From Viridibacterium sediminicola (GTDB taxonomy: Bacteria; Pseudomonadota; Gammaproteobacteria; Burkholderiales; Rhodocyclaceae): a DNA stretch of 64,000 nt. How positions within the stretch are numbered: the stretch's first letter is position 1; each line of letters starts with the position of its first letter. The notes beneath the pieces were generated by a model that searched no databases, was not told the DNA's origin, and saw only the letters and a program-made list of their open reading frames with translations. Of the stretch, positions 50,206-59,241 are shown in pieces. The stretch covers positions 1-64,000 of the forward strand of contig NZ_JBDIVE010000002.1 of NCBI RefSeq assembly GCF_039631295.1. The letters are read 5' to 3'. The position numbers and the translations under genes were made by a program.

Positions 50206-52318
50206 GGCGTTCGAGCAGGATCAGACGATCACCGTAAGCAATCAGATTGCCCGTCGCCGGATGCACGGCCAGCGCCTTGATCCGCGCCGTGCTGTGGGTG
50301 GCGATGCGCTGCCAGGTCTTGCCGCCATCGTCCGAGCGCATCACCACGCCGCCGCGTCCGCTGAGCAACAGGGCCTGACTGCCCGGTTCCAGAGTGAGGC
50401 CGCGCAGCAGCTCGCTGGTGCCACTCGCGACAGCCTGCCAGCGCTTGCCGCCATCCTCGCTGCGAAGAATATTGCCCTTGTCGCCGGCAATCACCAGAGC
50501 ACGACTCTTCGGGTCCATGATGATCGAATTGAGACCGGCCGAGGCGCCACTCGCCACCGCCGTCCAGTGCTGGCCCTGATCGTCCGAGCGCAGCAGCGTG
50601 CCTTGCGAGCCGACGACAAAGAACTGCTTGCTGCGCGAATCGATCAGCGCGTTGTAGAGCTTGGCCTGGCTGCCGGTCGCCAGGCGCTGCCAGCTCAGCC
50701 CGGCATCGGTGGAGCGGGCCAGCGTGCCATCGTCGCCCATCAGCCACAGATCCCCGCTGCCCGGATCGACCACGCCGCGCCATAAGGCACTCTCGCCAAA
50801 AGGCGCCAGGCTGCGGAACTGGCCCGCCGCGAGCAGGCCCAGCGCGCCGCCATCGCCATACAACACGACATTACCGCTGCCCGGATGGATGACGAAGCCC
50901 TGATAGGTCGGCGCATTGTCGGTGCCGCTGAACTGCCAGTGCTGGCCGCCGTCCGCCGACAGCAGATGACCGCTCTTGCCACCGACCGCGATCAATTGGC
51001 GCGAGGCTTGATGCCAGCCAATCTGGAACAGATAGGGCAGCTCGGCGGGCACTTGCGCCGGTCGGCTCCAATGCTGGCCGGCATCGTTCGAGCGCGCCAC
51101 CACACCATTTGAACCTACCGCCAGCACGGCGCCACTGGCCGGCTCGACAGCAATACCATGGACATAGTCGAGCACGCCTTCATTGACCTTGCTCCAGTGC
51201 TTGCCGCCATCGACCGAGCGGCCGATCTGCGCATTCGGGCCGATGATCAGCAAGGCGCCGCTGTGCGGATCTTGCGCAATGGTCTCGATGCCCTTGGTCC
51301 AGGCCATATCGAGCAGCTGCCAGGTCTTGCCGCTGTCTTCCGAACGCAGCAAGGTCGCCGGATCGCCGACCGCCACCAGGGTCTTGCCATCAAGGCTGAG
51401 CACGCGCGACAGGTAGCGCCCGGCGGCGGGTCGTACACGTGACCAGCGCACGCCATGATCGAGCGAGCGAGCGATGTCGCCGCCGCTGCTCAGCGCGTAG
51501 AGCGCCGCACTGTGCGGATCGGCATAGAGCCGCGTGATGTAGTCCTTGACGCCGATCTGGCTGACCTGCCAGTTGCCACCGCCATCGCTGGAGCGCAGCA
51601 GATGGCCCTCGCCGGTCGCGGCGAAGAGCATGCCCGAGCGCGCATCGAAGATCAGGTCGGAGATCGTCACATCCTCGCCCAGCTGCATGCGCAGCCAGCT
51701 CAGGCCCTGGTCCTGCGAGACCAGCAGACTGCCGTGCTCGCCCGCCACCACGATGGTGTCGTGCTGCGGATCGCCGACCACCAGGCCGAGAAAAGCGCTC
51801 AGGCCCGAGTCCACGCTCTGCCAGTGATCACCGCCATCGGCGCTGCGCAACAAGGTGCCGCCGGTGCCGCTGGCGATCAGCGTCTTGCCGTCCGGCAAGG
51901 CGTAGAGGCCGCGCAAACTGGCTTCGGTACCGGAGTCGAGGCGCTGCCAGGTTTTGCCATCGTCATCGGAGCGGATGATCGCGCCGCCACTGCCAACCGC
52001 CACCAGGCGCGTACTGCCCGGCAAGCGGACGATATTGCTCAGCTGCTGCTCGGTCACCGCCTCGCTGGTCTGCCAGGACTGACCGCCGTCGACCGAGCGC
52101 CACACCGCGCCATCGGTCCCGATGCTCAGCATCGCCGTGCTCTGTGCATCGCCAAACAGCGCAAACAGATTGGGATTGGTGACGATGGCGCGATAGCGCG
52201 CAGGCGTGGCCGGGAAGTCGGCGGCCGCAGCCGGATCTTTGGGCGTGCAGGCAGCCAGGCAGCACAGCGCAAGCAATACGCATAGCGGCGCCAGGCAGCG
52301 GCGCAGAACGTGGTGCAT
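50195..52318 (-). CDS. YCF48/BNR-repeat beta-propeller lipoprotein
   Basis: 707 residues from ATG 52318 (ribosome-binding GGAGAC). Lipoprotein signal LAPLCVLLALCCLAACT, with the lipobox cysteine near residue 24. The mature part consists of about fourteen repeats centred on S-x-D-x-G-x-x-W (for example SDDGGKTWQR, SADGGQHWQF, SEDSGKTWQL), the YCF48/BNR motif of sialidase-like beta-propellers. No catalytic sialidase residues are evident, so binding or assembly is likelier than hydrolysis. Divergent from two pseudopilin genes, with which YCF48-type proteins often co-occur. Confidence 0.82.
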   Translation of the reverse strand: MHHVLRRCLAPLCVLLALCCLAACTPKDPAAAADFPATPARYRAIVTNPNLFALFGDAQSTAMLSIGTDGAVWRSVDGGQSWQTSEAVTEQQLSNIVRLPGSTRLVAVGSGGAIIRSDDDGKTWQRLDSGTEASLRGLYALPDGKTLIASGTGGTLLRSADGGDHWQSVDSGLSAFLGLVVGDPQHDTIVVAGEHGSLLVSQDQGLSWLRMQLGEDVTISDLIFDARSGMLFAATGEGHLLRSSDGGGNWQVSQIGVKDYITRLYADPHSAALYALSSGGDIARSLDHGVRWSRVRPAAGRYLSRVLSLDGKTLVAVGDPATLLRSEDSGKTWQLLDMAWTKGIETIAQDPHSGALLIIGPNAQIGRSVDGGKHWSKVNEGVLDYVHGIAVEPASGAVLAVGSNGVVARSNDAGQHWSRPAQVPAELPYLFQIGWHQASRQLIAVGGKSGHLLSADGGQHWQFSGTDNAPTYQGFVIHPGSGNVVLYGDGGALGLLAAGQFRSLAPFGESALWRGVVDPGSGDLWLMGDDGTLARSTDAGLSWQRLATGSQAKLYNALIDSRSKQFFVVGSQGTLLRSDDQGQHWTAVASGASAGLNSIIMDPKSRALVIAGDKGNILRSEDGGKRWQAVASGTSELLRGLTLEPGSQALLLSGRGGVVMRSDDGGKTWQRIATHSTARIKALAVHPATGNLIAYGDRLILLERLKQ

Positions 52319-52509
52319 CGTGTCGTCTCCGGTGTAACCGGCGCGTGGGCCGGGCTTGTTGTTATTGGCGCTGCAGAGACGGGTTCCAGCCGCTGCAGGC
52401 TGGCCGCAGTATACGGGAGCGGCGCCGCCCGCCACGCTGCGCCACAGCATGGACGCCGGCGACGACAGCATGCACAATGCGCGCTCTTCACCCCTCACCC
52501 CGGATCCGG

Positions 52510-53022
52510 ATGTCCAGTTCGCGCGCGGCCCTCACTGCAGGTCTTACACCTCGTCGCCGGCGCGGTTTCAGCCTCATCGAGCTGCTGATCGCACTGGCGA
52601 TTCTCGGGGTGCTGGCCAGCATCGTCATGCCGATTGCGCAGGTGACGATACAGCGCGGCAAGGAACAGGAATTGCGCCTCGCGCTGCGCGAAATCCGCCG
52701 CGCCCTCGATGCCTACAAGACCGCTTCCGACCAGGGCGTGATCGCCACCGAAGTCGGCTCGCCCGGTTATCCGAAAACGCTGGACGACCTGGTCCTCGGC
52801 AAGGTCGATCAGCGCAATTCGGCCGGACGCAAGATCTACTTCCTGCGCCGCATCCCGCGCGACCCCTTCAGCGACGACCCAAGCCTGCCCGACGCGCAGA
52901 CCTGGGGCCTGCGCGCCTATGCCAGCGATGCCGCCGATCCGCGTGAAGGCGATGATGTTTACGATGTCTATTCGAAGTCCGAGATCGTCGGCCTCAACGG
53001 CATCCCGTACCGGCGCTGGTGA
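52510..53022 (+). CDS. GspG/PilE-like pseudopilin
   Basis: 170 residues from ATG 52510; ATG 52477 would add 11. Class III leader ending RRRRG, then FSLIELLIALAILGVLASIV with Glu5. The globular part carries YPKTLDDLV, RKIYFLRRIPRDPF, TWGLRAYAS, DVYDVYSKSEIVGLNGIPYR, a pattern shared by GspG-type pseudopilins in betaproteobacteria. Calcium-site residues of GspG may lie in DPREGDDVYD. Paired with a second pseudopilin 7 nt downstream and divergent from the BNR lipoprotein gene; secretion-ATPase and platform genes for this pair are not nearby. Confidence 0.75.
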   Translation: MSSSRAALTAGLTPRRRRGFSLIELLIALAILGVLASIVMPIAQVTIQRGKEQELRLALREIRRALDAYKTASDQGVIATEVGSPGYPKTLDDLVLGKVDQRNSAGRKIYFLRRIPRDPFSDDPSLPDAQTWGLRAYASDAADPREGDDVYDVYSKSEIVGLNGIPYRRW

Positions 53023-53029
53023 GGTGGCG

Positions 53030-53605
53030 GTGGCACGCGCACGCGGCTTCACCTACATCGGCCTGCTGATCGCCGTGGCGATCATCGCCGTCGCAGCGGC
53101 AGCGGCACTGCAGATTGGTGCGGTCGCGCAGCGCCGCGCGGCCGAAGAGGAGCTGCTGGGCATCGGACTGGAATTCAAGGCGGCGATCCGCAGCTACTTT
53201 GAAACCACGCCGGTCGGCATGCCCACCGGCGCGCCGCGCCGTCTCGAAGACCTGCTGCGCGACCCGCGTTTTCCGGGCGTCAAACGCCATCTGCGCAAGA
53301 TCTACAGCGACCCGCTCACCGGCAGCAATGACTGGGGCATCGTGCGCTCGGACGACGGTGGCATTCTCGGCGTGTACAGCAAGGCGCCAGGCGTGCCGAT
53401 CCGTCAGGAAAACTTCCCCGACGAGTTCTTCCACTTCAAGCACGGCCAGAGCTACAAGCGCTGGGTCTTTGTGTATGGCGTGGTGTGTACCGATGCCGGC
53501 TGCGAACTCCCCAACGACGAGGACAAACCACAGCAGAATGCTGCGCAGCCGAATCTCACCCAGCCGAACTTCATGCAGCCTTCAAGCCCTCAGGCCCAGC
53601 CCTGA
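53030..53605 (+). CDS. Second pseudopilin-like protein (no Glu5)
   Basis: 191 residues from GTG 53030 with GAGG just upstream. Short leader MARARG then FTYIGLLIAVAIIAVAAAAAL. The position of the conserved Glu5 is Gly, as in tip-type pseudopilins (GspK-like), which do not need it. The globular region has RKIYSDPLTGSNDWGIV and ILGVYSKAPGVPIRQENF and a Gln/Pro/Asn-rich tail. Likely operon partner of the GspG-like gene. Could be a minor subunit capping the same pseudopilus. Confidence 0.7.
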   Translation: MARARGFTYIGLLIAVAIIAVAAAAALQIGAVAQRRAAEEELLGIGLEFKAAIRSYFETTPVGMPTGAPRRLEDLLRDPRFPGVKRHLRKIYSDPLTGSNDWGIVRSDDGGILGVYSKAPGVPIRQENFPDEFFHFKHGQSYKRWVFVYGVVCTDAGCELPNDEDKPQQNAAQPNLTQPNFMQPSSPQAQP

Positions 53606-53635
53606 ATCTGCGCAGGCTAGCTGAGCGATCAGTGA

Positions 53636-54079
53636 CTACTGCCAGCGCTGCGCGGCCAGATCGTCGGACTCGCGTGCATCGACCCAGTGTGCGCCCTGCG
53701 CGGTTTCTTCCTTCTTCCAGAACGGCGCACGGGTCTTGAGGAAGTCCATGATGAATTCGCAGGCCGCAAAAGCCTCGCCGCGATGCGCGGCGGCGACGCC
53801 GACAAACACAATCTGCTCGCCCGCCAGCAGGCGCCCGACGCGGTGGATGACGCGCACGCCGTTCAGCGTCCAGCGCTGCTGCGCCGCCGCCACAATGTCG
53901 GCGAGGGCGCGCTCGGTCATGCCCGGATAGTGTTCCAGACTCATCGCCAGCACGCGCTCAGCGCCGCTACCGCCGCGCACCACGCCAACAAAACTGGCAA
54001 CCGCGCCGACACCCGCAGCGCCCAGCGCGGCGATCTCGGCGCCACAATCAAAATCGGCCAACTGCACGCTGATGCTCAT
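53636..54079 (-). CDS. moaE: Molybdopterin synthase catalytic subunit MoaE
   Basis: 147 residues from ATG 54079. Catalytic large subunit that inserts dithiolene sulfur into precursor Z. Motifs FVGVVRG, LEHYPGMTERAL, HRVGRLLAGEQIVFVGVAAAHR, and the catalytic-lysine segment APFWKKEE are all present. Last gene of a leftward mobB-moeA-moaD-moaE set. Confidence 0.94.
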   Translation of the reverse strand: MSISVQLADFDCGAEIAALGAAGVGAVASFVGVVRGGSGAERVLAMSLEHYPGMTERALADIVAAAQQRWTLNGVRVIHRVGRLLAGEQIVFVGVAAAHRGEAFAACEFIMDFLKTRAPFWKKEETAQGAHWVDARESDDLAAQRWQ

Positions 54080-54090
54080 CGCCGCCCCGC

Positions 54091-54339
54091 TCAACCGCCG
54101 GTCACCGGTGGAAAGAAGGCCAGCTCGTCGCCCGCCTTGAGCGCCGCATCCTCGCCCGCCAGCGCCTGATTGAGCGCGGCACGGATGCGCGGCGAAGCCA
54201 GGCGCTGCCATTCACCACCACGTGCCACGAGCAGCGCCCGCACGCCAGCAATCGTCGCCTCGGCCGGCAGCGGCAAATTCTCGCGCTCGACGCCCAGAGC
54301 CTCGCGCAAGCTGGCGAAATACAAGAGGTTCAGACTCAT
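54091..54339 (-). CDS. moaD: Molybdopterin synthase sulfur carrier subunit MoaD
   Basis: 82 residues, ubiquitin-like fold. Ends in the required VTGG di-glycine tail that is thiocarboxylated and supplies sulfur to MoaE; FASLREALGVE is typical near the N-terminus. ATG overlaps the moeA stop by 4 nt, and moaE follows 11 nt downstream, so the two subunits are made together. Confidence 0.93.
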   Translation of the reverse strand: MSLNLLYFASLREALGVERENLPLPAEATIAGVRALLVARGGEWQRLASPRIRAALNQALAGEDAALKAGDELAFFPPVTGG

Positions 54340-55535
54340 GGCAGCGCTCCGAAGGGGATGTAGCTGACGATGTCGCCAGGCTCGATCAGCGTGTCCGGCG
54401 CCTTGTCGACCAAGCCCTCAGCCCAGGTGCAGGAGCTGAGCACCGCACTACCCTGCTGCGGGAACAGCTCCAGGCTGCCTTCGGCATTGCAGCGCGCGCG
54501 CAGGAACTCGCGCACCGGCACCGCCTTCTTGGTTGCAAAAGCGGCACGCATCGGCAGACGCCGCGGCAACACTTCGCGCATGCCTTGCAGACGGCGCAGA
54601 TACGGGCGCACCAGCATCTGGAAGGTGACGAAGCTTGAAACCGGGTTACCCGGCAAGCCAATGAAGGGCACCTCGCCGACCCGGCCAAAGGCCAGCGGCT
54701 TGCCCGGACGGATCGCCACCCGCCAGCTCTGCAGGCTGCCCTCGGCTTCGAGCGCAGCCTTGACGTGATCTTCCTCGCCCACCGAAACGCCGCCGCAGGT
54801 GATGATCAGATCGCTATCCTCGGCGGCGCGGCGCAAGGCTGCCCGCGTGGCGGCCAGATCGTCCGGCACGCTGCCGATATCGCGCACGCTGCAGCCCAGG
54901 GCTTCGAGCTGGCTGACCAGCACATAGCGATTGGAGTTGTAGATCTGCCCCGGCGCGAGCGGCAGGCCCGGTGCCTGCAGTTCGTCTCCGGTGAAAAACA
55001 CCGCCACGCGCAGGCGCTGCCATACCGGCAGGCTGGCGACGCCCAGCGACGCGGCAAGGCCCAGCTCGGCCGGTCCCAGCAACACGCCGGCCTGCAGCAC
55101 CGTGCTGCCGCGCGCGATGTCCTCGCCCGCACGGCGGATGTTCTGGCCAGCTTGCGGCAGCTGATTGACCCGCACCGCGTCTCCTTCGGCCGTGCAGTGT
55201 TCCTGCATCACCACCGCATCGGCGCCTGAGGGAATCGGCGCGCCGGTGAAGATGCGCGCCGCCGTGCCGGCTTGCAAGGGCAGCGGCACGCTGCCGGCCG
55301 GAATGCGTTGGCTGATTGGCAAAATCGGCGACTGCGCCTGACCGGCAACGAGATCGCCGACACGCAGCGCGTAACCATCCATCGCCGAATTATCGGCGGG
55401 CGGCACATCCAGATCGGCCAGCACATCATGGGCCAGCACACGTCCGCTGGCTTGCAGCAGGGGCAACGCTTCCTGGGTGCGCGGCGGGGTGGCCGCGTCG
55501 AGCAGGTTTTGCAGGGCTTGTTCGAAACTCAGCAT
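54336..55535 (-). CDS. moeA: Molybdopterin molybdenumtransferase MoeA
   Basis: 399 residues, from ATG 55535; a TTG one codon upstream is not needed. It inserts molybdate into adenylylated molybdopterin. Family motifs: DNSAMDGYALR, IFTGAPIPSGADAVVMQE, VFFTGDELQ, ITCGGVSVGEEDHVK and FIGLPGNPVSS. The C-terminal domain IV (about 325-395) is complete. Overlaps moaD; mobB starts the run 14 nt upstream. Confidence 0.94.
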   Translation of the reverse strand: MLSFEQALQNLLDAATPPRTQEALPLLQASGRVLAHDVLADLDVPPADNSAMDGYALRVGDLVAGQAQSPILPISQRIPAGSVPLPLQAGTAARIFTGAPIPSGADAVVMQEHCTAEGDAVRVNQLPQAGQNIRRAGEDIARGSTVLQAGVLLGPAELGLAASLGVASLPVWQRLRVAVFFTGDELQAPGLPLAPGQIYNSNRYVLVSQLEALGCSVRDIGSVPDDLAATRAALRRAAEDSDLIITCGGVSVGEEDHVKAALEAEGSLQSWRVAIRPGKPLAFGRVGEVPFIGLPGNPVSSFVTFQMLVRPYLRRLQGMREVLPRRLPMRAAFATKKAVPVREFLRARCNAEGSLELFPQQGSAVLSSCTWAEGLVDKAPDTLIEPGDIVSYIPFGALP

Positions 55536-55549
55536 CAATCAATCATCCT

Positions 55550-56041
55550 TCAAATCCCCAGGTAAGACCTGAGGAATGCTGCCACAGCCGGCGCATCATT
55601 GATGTCCAGACAGGGCAAATCACCTTCGATACGCACATCGCTGGCCACCGCCACCACGCCCGGAAACTGCGGGTGCAGGCGCTCACGGCCGGTGCTCGGG
55701 CGGAACACCTCGATCTTCGGAATATCGTCGGCACGGAAACCTTCGACCAGCACCAGATCACAGGGCGACATGTGCGCCAGCAGATCGGCCAGCGTCGGCT
55801 CGGCCGCCTCGCGCCGCTCATGCATCAAGGCCCAGCGCTGCGCGCCGGCGAGCATCACCTCCTGCGCGCCGGCCGTGCGAAAGCGCCAGGAATCCTTGCC
55901 GGGCTTGTCGATATCAAAGTCGTGGTGCGTGTGCTTGAGCAAGGACACGCGCAACCCGGCCGCGCCCAGCAGCGGAATGAGCTGTTCGATCAGGGTGGTC
56001 TTGCCCGCGCCGGAATAACCGGCAAAGCCGAAAACGTGCAT
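55550..56041 (-). CDS. mobB: Molybdopterin-guanine dinucleotide biosynthesis adapter MobB
   Basis: 163 residues from ATG 56041 (MHVFGFAGYSG). GTPase with Walker A GYSGAGKTTLIEQL at residues about 8-21, switch region LKHTHHDFDIDKPGKDS and LVLVEGFR (Walker B). It assists MobA in making bis-MGD cofactor. First gene of the cofactor set; mobA and moaABC are elsewhere. Confidence 0.92.
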   Translation of the reverse strand: MHVFGFAGYSGAGKTTLIEQLIPLLGAAGLRVSLLKHTHHDFDIDKPGKDSWRFRTAGAQEVMLAGAQRWALMHERREAAEPTLADLLAHMSPCDLVLVEGFRADDIPKIEVFRPSTGRERLHPQFPGVVAVASDVRIEGDLPCLDINDAPAVAAFLRSYLGI

Positions 56042-56187
56042 GCGTGCTCTGCGCTGTGAATTGGCCACATTGTATGCGCTCCCGCGCAAAGCGCGTCACG
56101 GCGCCCGCAACAGCAATCTTTTGCGCGCAGACGGCGGGCCGGAGCGAATCTTGGATACACTCGGCCATCCGATAGTGTGACAAGACC

Positions 56188-57366
56188 ATGACAACAGAAT
56201 CAAATCCGACGCAAGCGCTGCTCAGCTGGACGGAAAACGGCCAGACGCACAGCGCGCCCTGGCGCTCCGGCAATGGCAGCCCGCCGCCGGCGCGGGTCGT
56301 TCCCGGCGACGACACCATGAACGCCGACACGGCGTATCGCCTGGCCTGCGAGGGCACGGCGATCCTCTGGTTCGGCGACTTCCAGAACGCCCGTCAGCTG
56401 CTGCAGGCCCTGGTGCGCCGTACCGACCGCAAAAGCCCGGCCAAGCAGAACAGCAAGAAGCCGGCGCTGAGCATCACCGAGACTTTCCACAAGCAGCGCA
56501 TGGCGCAGGCGCAGCGCGCACGCATCCTCGGCATGCTGCTGATCCCCTTTGAAGCCGGCCATGGCATCTCGCTGCGCCGCGCGCCCGATGTGCAGGAAGC
56601 CTGCGCGGCGGCGCTTGGCGAGGCCGATACGCCCTATGTCGCCTCGCTGCGCGAACTGCTGGGCTTCATCAGCGCGCACGAATGGCGCAAGAAGGGCGTC
56701 GAGATCGCTGCGCTGGGCGCACGCATCCATCCGCATTACGGCGTGTTCTCGCCGGTGCGTGGCGAATATATCGATCTGGTGGTCAGGGCCGATCTGCCCA
56801 AGGTCATGGAGAAGCAGTCGCTGGCCTTTGACATCGGCACCGGCACCGGTGTCATCGCCGCCCTGCTGGCGCATCGTGGCGTCAAGCGCATCGTCGCCAC
56901 CGAGCTGGACGAGCGGGCGCTGGCTTGCGCGCGCGAGAACATCAAGCGCCTGGGTTTTGCGCCGCGTGTCGACATCCTGCAAGCCGACCTCTTCCCGCCC
57001 GGCCAGGCGCCGCTGATCGTCTGTAACCCGCCGTGGTTGCCCGGCAAGCCGGCAACGCCGCTGGAACACGCCATCTACGATCAGGACAGCGCCATGCTGC
57101 GCGGCTTCCTGCAAGGCCTTGCCGCCCACCTGAGCCCCGGCGGCCAGGGCTGGCTGCTGCTCTCGGATCTGGCCGAACGGCTCGGCCTGCGCAGCGAAAC
57201 CATGCTCGCCGAGCTGATTGCGGCGGCGGGTCTCAAGGTGCTCGGTCGCCTCGATATCCGCCCGCGCCATCCGCGCAGCCAGGACGAACAGGACCCGCTG
57301 CACGCCGCACGTTCGCAGGAAGTCACCACGCTGTGGCGCCTGGCGCCGAACAAGCCGGCAGAATAG
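56188..57366 (+). CDS. Class I SAM-dependent methyltransferase (HemK/RsmC-like)
   Basis: 392 residues. An N-terminal substrate-recognition part (about 1-190; WFGDFQNARQLLQALVRR) precedes a Rossmann methyltransferase: SAM motif FDIGTGTGVIAALLAH (about 213-228), acidic ribose-binding TELDERAL, and the catalytic NPPWLPG (about 281-287). NPPW/NPPY methylates amide or exocyclic amino nitrogens in proteins, DNA or rRNA. Target unknown. ATG 56188 lacks a good ribosome-binding site, but conserved-looking sequence begins before the next Met at residue 44. CopD-like gene follows after 9 nt. Confidence 0.75.
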   Translation: MTTESNPTQALLSWTENGQTHSAPWRSGNGSPPPARVVPGDDTMNADTAYRLACEGTAILWFGDFQNARQLLQALVRRTDRKSPAKQNSKKPALSITETFHKQRMAQAQRARILGMLLIPFEAGHGISLRRAPDVQEACAAALGEADTPYVASLRELLGFISAHEWRKKGVEIAALGARIHPHYGVFSPVRGEYIDLVVRADLPKVMEKQSLAFDIGTGTGVIAALLAHRGVKRIVATELDERALACARENIKRLGFAPRVDILQADLFPPGQAPLIVCNPPWLPGKPATPLEHAIYDQDSAMLRGFLQGLAAHLSPGGQGWLLLSDLAERLGLRSETMLAELIAAAGLKVLGRLDIRPRHPRSQDEQDPLHAARSQEVTTLWRLAPNKPAE

Positions 57367-57375
57367 GAGCGCGCC

Positions 57376-57822
57376 ATGCAGCTGGGTGGATGGATGCTGT
57401 GCCTGCACCTGATCGCCGTCGCCATCTGGGTCGGCGGCATGGCGGTAATGCATTTCGCGGTGCGCCCCGCAGCGGTCGCGGTTTTGCCGCCGCCGCTGCG
57501 CCTGGCCTTTCTCAGCGCGGCGCTCGGCCGCTTCTTCAACGGGGTGGCCGCGGCGATCCTGGTGCTGCTGTTCAGCGGCTTTGCGATGTGGCGCGAGATG
57601 CCCTTCGCCGGCCCCGGCGTGCATGCCATGGCCGGCCTGGCCTTGCTGATGACGCTGATCTTCGTGCTGATCCGCGTCGTGCTCTACCCCGGCATGCGCG
57701 CGGCAGTGGCCGCTGAAAACTGGCCCGGCGCGGCGCGCCTGCTTGGTTTCATCCGTCATCTGGTCGCCCTCAATCTGGCGCTGGGGATCACCACGATTGC
57801 GCTGGCCTGCCTGATGCGCTGA
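57376..57822 (+). CDS. CopD-family / DUF2269-like small membrane protein
   Basis: 148 residues with four membrane helices (about 8-28, 48-70, 83-102, 122-145). LCLHLIAVAIWVGGMAVMHF with His and Trp in helix 1, and further His residues (HAMAGL; IRHLVALNLAL), match CopD-type membrane domains that may bind copper or haem. No copper-resistance genes are near. Ribosome-binding GGAGCGC and a 9-nt gap link it to the methyltransferase gene. Confidence 0.65.
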   Translation: MQLGGWMLCLHLIAVAIWVGGMAVMHFAVRPAAVAVLPPPLRLAFLSAALGRFFNGVAAAILVLLFSGFAMWREMPFAGPGVHAMAGLALLMTLIFVLIRVVLYPGMRAAVAAENWPGAARLLGFIRHLVALNLALGITTIALACLMR

Positions 57823-57904
57823 TATGCTCGCATCTTGAAGCAGCACCGCACCGCCTGTTGCGCCCTGTTCAGCAGCAGGCAGAGACCGTTTGCAAGGACT
57901 CCAG

Positions 57905-58450
57905 ATGGGTTTGTTCGACCTCTTCTTCCGACGTAAATCGCCCACCCTGCCGGCGCCCTCCGTGACCCAAACCGAGCGTCGCCGCAATCCGCGTCGCGAT
58001 GCGCCCAAGGGCACACGTGTGCTGATCATCGACGATTCGCCGACGATCACCGCTGCGCTGGGCAAGATCCTGCGCTCGGCCGGCTACGTCACCCTCGGCG
58101 CGGCCGATGCCGAACATGGTCTGGACATCCTGCGCAAGAACATGCCGGCCATCGTCTTCCTCGACATCGTGCTGCCCGGCATGAACGGCTTTTCAGCGCT
58201 GCGCATGATCCGCCGCAACCCGCTCACGCGCGACATTCCGGTGATCATGATGAGCGGCAACGAGCAGGCCACCGAGCAGTTCTTCGGCACGCGCATCGGC
58301 GCCGACGACTTCCTCAAGAAGCCCTTTTCGCGTTTTGAGGTCTTTTCACGCATCGAGCGCCTGCTCGACGACAGCCTGATTCCGCGCCGCATCGTGCCCA
58401 AAGTACCGGAGCCCGAAGAGACCACGCCCGAGCAGCCCAACGCCCGCTGA
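57905..58450 (+). CDS. Single-domain response regulator (PilH/CheY-like)
   Basis: 181 residues from ATG 57905 (AAGGA 7 nt before). A basic N-terminal extension (MGLFDLFFRRK, RRRNPRRDAPKG) precedes one receiver domain (about 38-158): acidic pair in LIIDDSPTI, phospho-acceptor Asp in IVFLDIVLPGMNG, MMSGN, and Lys in FLKKPFS. The Glu/Pro tail has no output domain. It resembles twitching/chemotaxis regulators such as PilH; the kinase is not in the window. Confidence 0.82.
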   Translation: MGLFDLFFRRKSPTLPAPSVTQTERRRNPRRDAPKGTRVLIIDDSPTITAALGKILRSAGYVTLGAADAEHGLDILRKNMPAIVFLDIVLPGMNGFSALRMIRRNPLTRDIPVIMMSGNEQATEQFFGTRIGADDFLKKPFSRFEVFSRIERLLDDSLIPRRIVPKVPEPEETTPEQPNAR

Positions 58451-58527
58451 GACGCAAGGACAGGCTTTACCTCGGGAACACGCCTGACTCACAATGTGGC
58501 CAAACAACCACAGAGAGAGTCCGGGTC

Positions 58528-59241
58528 ATGACAACAACACCTCAACGCACTTACCGCTATTACGACTTCGTGATGGCGGCCTTCGTCTGCGTCCTGCTGT
58601 GCGCCAATCTGATCGGCGCGGCCAAGGCGGCGCAGGTGACGCTACCCGTTTTCGGCACGGTGACCTTCAGCGGCGGCGTGCTGTTCTTCCCGATTTCCTA
58701 CATCTTCGGCGACATCCTCACCGAGGTCTATGGCTATGGCCGCGACCGCCGCGTGGTGTGGGCAGGCTTTGCAGGGCTGGCCTTTGCCGCCTTCATGTCC
58801 TACGTGGTGCTGGCCCTGCCGCCGGCGGCTGACGACTTCAACCGCGCCTATCAGGGCCACCTTGAAGCGGTGTTCGGCAATACCTGGCGCATCGTTGCCG
58901 GCTCGATGATCGCCTTCTGGTGCGGCAGCTTTGCCAACAGCTTCGTGCTGGCCAAGATGAAGATTGCCACCGGTGGCAAGTGGCTGTGGACGCGCACCAT
59001 CGGCTCGACCATCGTCGGCGAGGCGGTCGATTCGGGCTTGTTCTACTTCATTGCCTTCTACGGCATCTGGCCGCTGGAACAGGTGATTGCAGTGACCCTC
59101 GCCCAGTACTTCCTCAAGACGGGCTGGGAGATCGTGATGACGCCGGTGACTTACCGTGTCGTCGGCTTCCTCAAGAAGATCGAGAACGAGGACTACTACG
59201 ACCGCGGCACAAGCTTCAATCCCTTCAGCTGGCGGGTTTGA
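58528..59241 (+). CDS. Queuosine precursor transporter (YhhQ/QPTR family)
   Basis: 237 residues, about six membrane helices. Family motifs: LLCANLIGAAKAAQV, FFPISYIFGDILTEVYGYG (about 51-69) and IVGEAVDSGLFYFIAFYG. YhhQ imports preQ0/preQ1 for tRNA queuosine modification. No preQ1-riboswitch pattern was seen in the 77-nt leader, and other que genes are not nearby. AGAGAGAGTCC precedes ATG. The 3' end overlaps the convergent yaiI-type gene by 17 bp. Confidence 0.88.
   Translation: MTTTPQRTYRYYDFVMAAFVCVLLCANLIGAAKAAQVTLPVFGTVTFSGGVLFFPISYIFGDILTEVYGYGRDRRVVWAGFAGLAFAAFMSYVVLALPPAADDFNRAYQGHLEAVFGNTWRIVAGSMIAFWCGSFANSFVLAKMKIATGGKWLWTRTIGSTIVGEAVDSGLFYFIAFYGIWPLEQVIAVTLAQYFLKTGWEIVMTPVTYRVVGFLKKIENEDYYDRGTSFNPFSWRV

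Noticed and set aside
58451..58527. Possible preQ1 riboswitch before the YhhQ-type transporter
   Set aside because: No preQ1-I/II pseudoknot pattern is visible in the 77-nt leader.
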